A stretch of DNA of 14,928 nt, from the NCBI GenBank assembly GCA_027575765.1, contig JANBPT010001082.1, forward strand, positions 1-14,928. The letters are read 5' to 3'. Origin of the DNA: Tieghemiomyces parasiticus. Lineage: Eukaryota > Kickxellomycota > Dimargaritomycetes > Dimargaritales > Dimargaritaceae. Positions 8,614-14,928 of this stretch are shown here, piece after piece. The notes beneath the pieces are model-generated. The model saw only the letters and a program-made list of their open reading frames with translations, made no database searches and was not told the DNA's origin. Position 1 is the stretch's first letter, and the number at the start of each line of letters is the position of its first letter. Both the position numbers and the translations under genes were made by a program.

Positions 8614-9768
8614 ATGCCACCACAGCTCCTACCCATATTGGCGCTTAGCTGCCTCGGTCTCAAGGGGGCCCTGGCCCATGGCCCCGCTGGGCACAGTCAC
8701 GACAATAGCCATGATGACCACCACCACGACCCCAGGGACCTCTGCGACCAGCATAGCCATGACTTGGGCTCTTACAGCATCTCCATGGGTGCCGCTGCCA
8801 TCCTGATTATGTTCGTCGTGAGCGCCCTGGGAGTCTACCTCCCCATTCTCACCGCCAAACAACGGTCTCTCCGTATCCCACCGCTCCTCTTTGAACTCAC
8901 CAAGCACTTCGGATCGGGGATCATTCTCGCCACGGGCTTCATCCACATGTTCCCGGGGGCCATCTTCAACCTCACAGACCCCTGCCTACCCCCGTTCTTT
9001 ATGGCCTACTCGGCCACGGCAGGACTCGTAGCCATGGTCGCTGCGCTCGTGTTCCACCTTATTGAGTTGCTCGTCACCCAGCGGGCCGAGGTCAGCTCCC
9101 CTGCTACCGAGCACCCACCTTCCAGTGCGGACGTTAAAGTGGGCTCAGACTCCGTGCACGGCATAACGGTGGTGGAGCACCAACTGGACCACTCCCATCA
9201 CCATGGCAACTCTCACGCGGCCCGTCATGCTAACGATGGTGGCCACTGCTGCTCCCATGGTACCCTCTTTAACGAGGAGGGTGCCGAAACCCGCAGAGTC
9301 AGCACCTACCTTCTCGAGTTTGGCATCGCACTGCACTCGATCCTTATCGGCTTAGCCCTGGGCACCTCAGAGGGCCCCACATTCATCTCTCTCCTCGCCG
9401 CACTGTGCTTTCACCAGTTCTTTGAAGGTTTGGCCCTCGGCGCCCGTATCACTGAGCTCAACTACCGCGCCGCTTGGATGCCCTTCGCCAACGGTCTAGT
9501 GTACGCTGTCACCACCCCACTGGGTACCGCCCTCGGCGTCATCTTCCGTTCCGTGTACCGTGCCCGCTCCCCGACCACCCTAATCGTCCAGGGCGTGTTG
9601 GACGCCGTGTCCGCCGGTATCTTGCTCTACACCGCCCTCGTCAACTTGATGGCTCAGGAGTTTACCCGGCAGTCCTTCACCGCCCTCCCCCGTTCGTCCA
9701 AAAGCGGATGTCTGGCTGCGCTGTACCTGGGGGCTCTGGCCATGTCGGTCGTGGGTATCTGGGTATAA
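8614..9768 (+). CDS. ZIP family zinc transporter (Zrt1/Zrt2-like)
   Basis: An intronless gene of 384 aa, normal for plasma-membrane ZIP importers that bring Zn2+ (sometimes Fe2+) into the cytosol. The frame is open upstream to 8491 but without an ATG, so the first ATG at 8614 is chosen. It yields a signal peptide (about 1-21, ILALSCLGLKGALA). A His/Asp-rich extracellular segment follows (about 22-50, with HSHDNSHDDHHHD). Eight hydrophobic segments are visible, roughly TM1 56-79, TM2 98-117 and TM3 130-154, with TM4-8 from about 230 to the C-terminus. The TM3-TM4 loop holds the usual variable His cluster (about 189-215). The ZIP signature HSILIGLALG (His241, Gly246) in TM4 and HQFFEGLALG (His267, Glu271) in TM5 supply the metal-binding site. 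The C-terminus ends in a hydrophobic helix (SVVGIWV), as in Zrt proteins. Whether it is high or low affinity cannot be told from sequence. Confidence 0.95.
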   Translation: MPPQLLPILALSCLGLKGALAHGPAGHSHDNSHDDHHHDPRDLCDQHSHDLGSYSISMGAAAILIMFVVSALGVYLPILTAKQRSLRIPPLLFELTKHFGSGIILATGFIHMFPGAIFNLTDPCLPPFFMAYSATAGLVAMVAALVFHLIELLVTQRAEVSSPATEHPPSSADVKVGSDSVHGITVVEHQLDHSHHHGNSHAARHANDGGHCCSHGTLFNEEGAETRRVSTYLLEFGIALHSILIGLALGTSEGPTFISLLAALCFHQFFEGLALGARITELNYRAAWMPFANGLVYAVTTPLGTALGVIFRSVYRARSPTTLIVQGVLDAVSAGILLYTALVNLMAQEFTRQSFTALPRSSKSGCLAALYLGALAMSVVGIWV

Positions 9769-10130
9769 GCCTCGTCAGCCAGGATTTAGGGTCGGTCACC
9801 GAAATGATGAGTTTGAAATGATCGGCGAGTTCTCTACCTTATCCCGTCTTTCAGGTACATTTTTTTTTTATTCCGTGTTCACATTAAGCAGTTTTTGAGT
9901 TTAAACATCTAATTCTACTTCGACCCATCAATTGGATTTCCATTGTACTTCAGTCATCTTTGTCGTTGCAGTTTAATACAGGTTGCTGAGGAGGCGAGGC
10001 GCAACCTATAGCTTTAATCAAACAGTAGCGGAAACTAGTCGTCCGTTAGATCGAGTGCTGACCTGTGCCAAAGCTAGAGTCCCACACTGGAACGGATTGC
10101 CCAGGGAGACCGCACTAAATCGAAACGGTG
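9769..10130. other. Convergent 3' region between the ZIP gene and KTI12
   Basis: Both neighbours end here. It is A/T-richer than the genes and contains a T10 run at 9860-9869 plus an inverted repeat (AGGTTGC at 9980-9986 and GCAACCT at 10001-10007). No coding frame is supported. Confidence 0.45.
9980..10007. repeat. Inverted repeat between convergent genes
   Basis: Seven perfect base pairs enclose a purine-rich 14-base loop (TGAGGAGGCGAGGC). It lies about 125 bases past the KTI12 stop on the minus strand and could fold in either 3' UTR. It may be chance. Confidence 0.35.
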
Positions 10131-11539
10131 CTAGTAGAAAGCTGTACGCAGGTACTCGGTAAACTGCCCAGCTATCCGCTCCGCGCCTAGTAACACGTGC
10201 ATCCGGTTGATACTGATGAACTGCCGCCGGATACGCCGGAGTTCCATCAGGCTGACGGTGCGTGCGGGCAGGTCGAACTTGATGTCGGTGTGTGGGACGG
10301 TGAGAGTGTCGCACAGGTTCTCTTGCTGGGCCTTAAGTACGGCGTTGATCACATCCTGAGTAATCTTGTCCAACTCGTAGAGGTAGTTGGTCTCAGTCAC
10401 AGGTTTCTGAGGTGAAAGGCACAAGCGAGGTCAACCAAGGATCAGGGATTAGTTGGGACAGAGTGGGTGAAAGTGAGGCGGCTACATGTGGGTGCGCGGT
10501 CAACTTCGCCGTCGCCGGTATCACTACTTACAACGGCTGTCGCTAAATTCGGCGGTGGGGCCTTGCGCAACATGACGGCGTTCCAAATGTCGTCGAGCGG
10601 CAGTGTCGCATCGGTGTAGACCGACGTGAAGAGTGGCGAATCCCAACGATTACGACCGTCGGGTTCTTCGAAACGGCTGATCAAGTTGTCCATCCTACAA
10701 TCGGAGGTGTGTAGGTTTTTGAGGCACAGGTCTCGAAAGTTAATCACTATCCAATCGGCATCGTCATTACATGTATTTCCCGGTGAACTCGGTTAATTGC
10801 GATACGGGGGGGGGGGAATGATCGATTGATGCTGGCGAGGGACCTACATAGGCGGTGCATAGCTGGCGGACCTGGCAGAGTTCCACTCTGCGGCGACCTC
10901 AGTGGGAGTGGCCACGTGGATCTGCTTAAGGGGGTTGCGAGCCGGGTGAATATGGGGATTGGCAGTGCAGGGTGGTTAGGCCGGCGCACCACATGGACCT
11001 CATTCGTCAGCTGCCTTCGCGTTGCCAATAAGTACCCTAAGCAGGCAATCGACCGCCCGCAACTGCTACCACGGCAGTGGATTTTGAGTAACTTACAACG
11101 CAGTAAGTCGTGCTGTTTTCGCGGGCGACACAGTAGAGTTGGTACCGGAACCCTTTGATATAGTTGAGGCCGTCCGCAATGACGATATCGTCACGGTTGA
11201 CAGCCCGTTCGACGGCGGACATCAGCTGGCCCCGGGCTCGTTTTTCCTGATTGGCCGCTAGTGAATACAGGGTCGTCCAGTGGAAACGTTGAGGCGGGTT
11301 TGAGCCTGGAAATCGGTTAGCCCAACGAGAGCGTAAGTACCCTACCGAGGTCGTATCTACAGCTCCGCCCACTTACCGTCGTAGGCTGCCTTGGAAATAC
11401 CGAGGCTCTCGTCGCTGAATACGACTACCTTGCGCGGAGTAGCCTGTTCTGTGAGCCGCTGTGTGAAGTAGTCAACCAACTGCCGAGCCCGTGTCGACTT
11501 GCCCGCACAGGGGATGCCTGATAGGACGATTAACGGCAT
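10131..11539 (-). CDS. KTI12: Kti12, Elongator-associated P-loop protein
   Basis: Kti12 is a tRNA-binding P-loop ATPase that acts with the Elongator complex in making mcm5/ncm5 modifications at wobble uridine. Five exons (minus strand): 11539-11377, 11257-11097, 10921-10848, 10694-10532 and 10406-10131. Introns are 119, 175, 153 and 125 bases, with GTAAGT, GTAAGT, GTAGGT and GTAAGT donors, and phases agree throughout. The product is 278 aa (yeast Kti12 is 313). Residues 8-16 (GIPCAGKST) are the Walker A loop. SDESLGI (42-48) follows. DDIVIADGLNYIKGFRYQLY (77-96) holds the Walker B-like segment and the highly conserved NYIKGFRYQL. IHVATPTEVAAEWN (109-122), FEEPDGRNRWDSPLF (141-155) and TNYLYELDK (193-201) are further family hallmarks. 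The exon 3 acceptor could instead lie three bases upstream, adding one Gln. Intron 3 contains the 11-base G/C homopolymer. Confidence 0.94.
10806..10816 (+). repeat. G11 homopolymer in KTI12 intron 3
   Basis: Eleven consecutive G on the + strand, which is a C11 tract in the KTI12 transcript. It lies about 110 bases before the intron 3 acceptor, so it is not the usual acceptor-adjacent polypyrimidine tract. It is the longest of seven such runs in the window. Confidence 0.85.
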
Positions 11540-11607
11540 TCGGGTGGCAGATGGGGCCGATGAGGTGACCCGAGCGGGAAGGGAGGGAATTAGCGTTCTT
11601 GGGTCCT

Positions 11608-11624
11608 CCGTTTTAATAAAACGG
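11608..11624. promoter_or_regulatory. Perfect palindrome in the KTI12 promoter
   Basis: CCGTTTTA, a central A, then TAAAACGG: eight-base arms with one central base, about 70 bases upstream of the KTI12 start at 11539. The A/T core (TTTTATTAAAA on the gene strand) could serve as a TATA-like element, and the symmetric CCG...CGG ends resemble the half-sites bound by dimeric Zn2Cys6 regulators. The palindrome is seen directly; both roles are inference. Confidence 0.4.
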
Positions 11625-14600
11625 GATGAGTCGGATAGTCCGGATTGGTGATAAGGGATTCTAGAGTAAGATTAGAGCGGTCTGAGGCATGAGCTGGGGG
11701 GAGAGTTCCTAGTGTTCAGAGCTGGCACCCCGAGAATGAGCGCCAGTGCGTGCTTACCTCTCTTTCAGCTGGCCATGCTTTGGCCAATTCACCCTACGTG
11801 CCTTACGTTGTGTCCGTCTCTCCACTACGAAATAATTACGAAGTCTCGCACCCTGGATGGGCGGAATGTCATTTCGAATTAGCCAGCTGAGGCTGTATTA
11901 GTCAATGAATAATATTGGAATGACCAGCGTTTTACTGGAATTATTGTTCACCCTCGCTACCATTATGTTTCTATCACCCCCAACTTTACCCCAGAAAAGG
12001 CTGCGGGTGGAACTATGCGGGGGGGGGCTGGTAAAGCTGTCGATTTTGAGGGACAGCGTGCGTCATTGTACTTGACACTCCTGTGACGGATACCGCTCGC
12101 GACGGGAGGAGGGCAACCACCTAGACGGGAAGAGCCTGCCCACATAAGGAAACCACACTCATGTCGTTTGGTATCGCCCTAGCCCTTAGGTACGCATGAC
12201 GCCTTGGCGGGCCTAGGTATGTCGGTATGACCGACCCTGGAGATTCGTAGAAATAGATGGCAAAAGGTCTTCTTGTCGAATTAAGTATTAATGCAGAGTC
12301 ATGTCAGCAGTGTATCGGAGGCATTTCGAGGCACGGTCCCTATGGGAACAGAATGGTCCTGACCCAAGATCTGATACAGTGCCTGCGGTAGGGCACCGCG
12401 GCAGCTGGTATGAGTCTTTTCATCCACTTCAATTGCTTAGCAAGTGATAATTGGAAAGGGTTTTGGCGAACTCTCAGTTTACCGTCTCAACAATCGTCTC
12501 TGATAGATAATACACACAACTAAGCCCTTGGCACACGGTACGTACCTAGCGGCATAAGCTTCGATCGGGGATTCCAAACAGGAGACCTGCGAATTGGCAT
12601 GGAACCAATGTTCTTCCTTTGAACAAGGGATTATGTCACAGGAGATACCCTTGTCGCTTGATGTGTAGGGGAAAACAAAACTACGCCGGCGAACAGATTG
12701 CGTGCGTCTCATGTCGATTTCCTGCGCTACCTTCTCTCTGGATGGCTTGGCATGCATGGCCAAAGTGAAGTGAGTAGCGCTCATGCGTTGACAGATTCAC
12801 CGCCCTACAGTTTTCTAGCACCCACAGCATCTTACTTCTGGCGACGTCCCTTTGCTCTGAATGTACCATTCTACCCGATGGGCTCTTCCACCTGTCTGCC
12901 CCACCTATCCGCCAGGGATGTGCCGATCACTACATTGGGCACATACTGAATAACTCGGTATTACGGTGACGATCCACCCGAAAGTATGGTTAACACAATG
13001 GTAACGGCAACTATCCATTGAGGCCTCCTACCTACAGTAGCGCCCATCGTTCACATATATACCTTACTGAGTTGATCATACGGAAGCATCAAAAATTTGG
13101 AAAATTCGAAAGGGAAGGTGGGCAAAGGAGGAAGGCAAAACCTCGGTCACAGAGCCCGTTGCGGCTGGCCGGCTAGGACCGGCGCCTATCGCCGAAAGGT
13201 CACCACAAAGTAGAAATTCTGGCATTGTCGCCGACGTTCGGCCTTTCTAGGCCGCGACCCAAAGCGAGGAGTTTTGGGCTTGGCACTACGAAAGACAAGG
13301 AGGTAATCAACCAGTTCAATGGGTAAAGCATACTTAGAGGAGGGGTAGTAATTCAAGGCCAGTTGGTAGATATAGAGTAGGAGAATGGTCCGTGAGTAAG
13401 TGTGGTTAAGACACAAGACCACTACAATTGTATCAAGACCACGCCATGGGCGTTGAGCCTTGTCCTCCGGCCACCCCACCCAGTTCAACCCGGTACCTTC
13501 TTCATTCACTGCTACTGACACCGTCGCGCGTGTGGCCCGTTCGTCCGGGGTATGCCAGTACTATAGATAGGCAGTATGCTCATACCTGGGCATTGTATGT
13601 TCGGATGTTATTTTTGGGTCACTTGTCTTGCCTTCCCGTTCAGTGAGCGTACACACAATGTCAGGCCCCAGCCACAGCTCTGATGGCTCCTAGGACGGCG
13701 CTGGCCTTACCCGTTCCCCCATAGTTACCAGACGAGGTGTGATAGGCCACAATGGAGTAGGGCTGCAGATGGCGGGAGAGTCCCGCAGTGATGGTTTAAT
13801 GATAAGGAGTGATTGGCATAAGGGTGGATTAGTTGGTGCGTGCATGAACAGGGGGGCGGAGGAGAAAGGGGCGAGCAACCGACCGAGGTTCACAACGTTG
13901 ATTGTGAATTCTGGCCGACGAGGGTCTCACTTCAGCCCTCCGCGGGTGCTCAATAAATAAACGACATCCAGCTCCTCCTCGTGTCCACTCGTTCGACTGC
14001 CCATCGCCAAAGTTGACCAAGTTCATTGTCCCCCCTGGCTGATCAATGCTGCCACGCGCGTTTCTTAATCTTTGGCCGTTCACAGACTGCTCAAGCCACC
14101 CCCGTTACAGTGGTAGTTTATATTTATCTAACCTTGCGCCCAGTGTACTCTTCATTTGCCACTTGCTCCTATCTCGACCAACCCGCCAAATACCGTTAAA
14201 TTCCATCGGGATATGAACCTTTCCTCCGCTAAACTGCAGTCTCGTCCATTGCACTGCGTATTTATTTACTCGCCCACCCGTCTCCCCCTTACTTTACTGG
14301 CGAATATCGACCCGGACTTGGCTTTCCCGGCGCCGTAGCCGAGCGCTTCACCACCTTTTATTCCCTCTCAATTGTTCCTAGCTCCGTTTTGTATTATACT
14401 GGCCCACATCTTCAGTGTCACTGCTGGTCTCGTCGCCGTTCCCAGCGCCTATTCCTCCCTTTCCCGAATCGTGTCCTCTCGAGTGACACGTAACGTGATC
14501 TATGGGCAAACGGTCGGCAGTGCTTATTGCCAACCCGGCCCACGTACGCTGGTGCCCTAGCATTGATTCCCTCTCACTAGGCTTCCGAGCGGTGAAGATA

Positions 14601-14749
14601 TAACCCCTCCACATCCCTCGCCCTTGTGTTCATATAGCCCCCCTTTTGACCACAGTACTGTATTTTATCCGGCCACCGTCGTCACCGCTGGTAGTACCTC
14701 CCCCTCTTTTTTTTTTTTGGTAATACAACCCCCCTTCCTATCTGCATAC

Positions 14750-14756
14750 TATATAT
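14750..14756 (+). promoter_or_regulatory. TATA box for the gene at 14795
   Basis: TATATAT lies 39-45 bases before the ATG at 14795 and just downstream of a T12 and C-rich stretch. The arrangement of pyrimidine tract, TATA and start is consistent with a fungal core promoter, although the implied 5' UTR would be very short. Confidence 0.45.
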
Positions 14757-14794
14757 TCATCTTTCCTATTTTGCGTGTGTCGACGCCACTAAGC

Positions 14795-14928
14795 ATGGCA
14801 TCTCACGGCGACCAAGCCTGCAGCCCGGCCCACAATATCGCGTATCCCGGCGAACCGTCACCAACGGCCGCCCGGTACAATGACTTCGATCTCTCCCAGA
14901 CGTTCACCCTTGGCCAAACTTCGCTAGC
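14795..14928 (+). CDS. 5' end of an unidentified gene (partial, runs off the window)
   Basis: From ATG 14795 the frame is open to the window edge (44 complete codons). Codons favour G or C in third position. The product starts MASHGDQACSPAHN and is polar, rich in Ser, Pro, Ala, Gln and Thr, with no signal peptide. It looks like a disordered N-terminus of a longer intracellular protein. No family can be named from this fragment. The upstream TATATAT and pyrimidine tract support the start. Confidence 0.55.
   Translation, partial: MASHGDQACSPAHNIAYPGEPSPTAARYNDFDLSQTFTLGQTSL

Larger units (their letters stand above)
11540..14794. other. Long region with no supported gene
   Basis: About 3.2 kb. 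The first 150 bases form the KTI12 promoter. Beyond that I see only short frames without motif support. The longest is a 111-codon minus frame (13186-13521), Tyr/Leu-rich in the middle and basic at the end, with neutral codon use. Also present are a G9 run at 12019-12027 and tandem AATAAATAAA at about 13951-13961. From about 14100 onward the + strand is strongly pyrimidine-rich, including T12 at 14707-14718, which reads as the promoter and leader of the gene at 14795. No tRNA-like B box or rRNA sequence was seen. Confidence 0.4.

Noticed and set aside
13186..13521. 111-codon minus-strand frame as a hypothetical gene
   Set aside because: Third-position composition is neutral compared with the clear genes, no motif is seen, and it is flanked by long non-coding sequence. 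Kept only as a point to check.
14372..14560. Signal-peptide-like frame upstream of the right-edge gene
   Set aside because: It begins at TTG with no ATG, and the hydrophobic look follows from the pyrimidine-rich strand.

Overview
The window reads as nuclear DNA of a filamentous or early-diverging fungus. The recognisable genes are eukaryotic: a mitochondrial nucleoid recombinase (Mgm101), a Beclin/Atg6 autophagy protein, a Zrt-type ZIP zinc transporter and the Elongator cofactor Kti12. Four genes are interrupted by short GT-AG introns (71 to 261 bases), mostly with GTAAGT-like donors, and coding stretches are rich in G/C at third codon positions. A Mgm101 of almost exactly yeast length and a fungal-style Atg6 C-terminal domain support a fungus. 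I cannot name the species, and an early-diverging lineage is only an inference.

Layout from left to right: the 3' tail of an unidentified + strand gene (1-71); MGM101 on + (765-1838, one intron); a small secreted basic protein on - (2233-2676); an unrecognised small three-exon gene on + (3447-3986); ATG6 on - (4207-5841, three introns), tail to tail with the previous gene; a divergent + strand gene for a mitochondria-targeted protein that needs a frame change (6016-6469); a 2.1 kb stretch with no supported gene; an intronless ZIP transporter on + (8614-9768); KTI12 on - (10131-11539, four introns), convergent with the ZIP gene; a 3.2 kb stretch with no supported gene; and the first exon of a + strand gene that runs off the window (14795-14928).

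The genes do not form a pathway. They are independent housekeeping functions (mtDNA maintenance, autophagy and vacuolar sorting, zinc uptake, tRNA wobble modification), with a few lineage-specific small genes between them. The exon structures of ATG6 and KTI12 were rebuilt by hand from phase-consistent splice sites and family conservation.

I found no mobile element, CRISPR array, rRNA or tRNA. The points most worth a second look are the frame break in the 6016-6469 gene, the apparently short Atg6 N-terminus, and seven non-coding poly-G tracts that all lie on the + strand.
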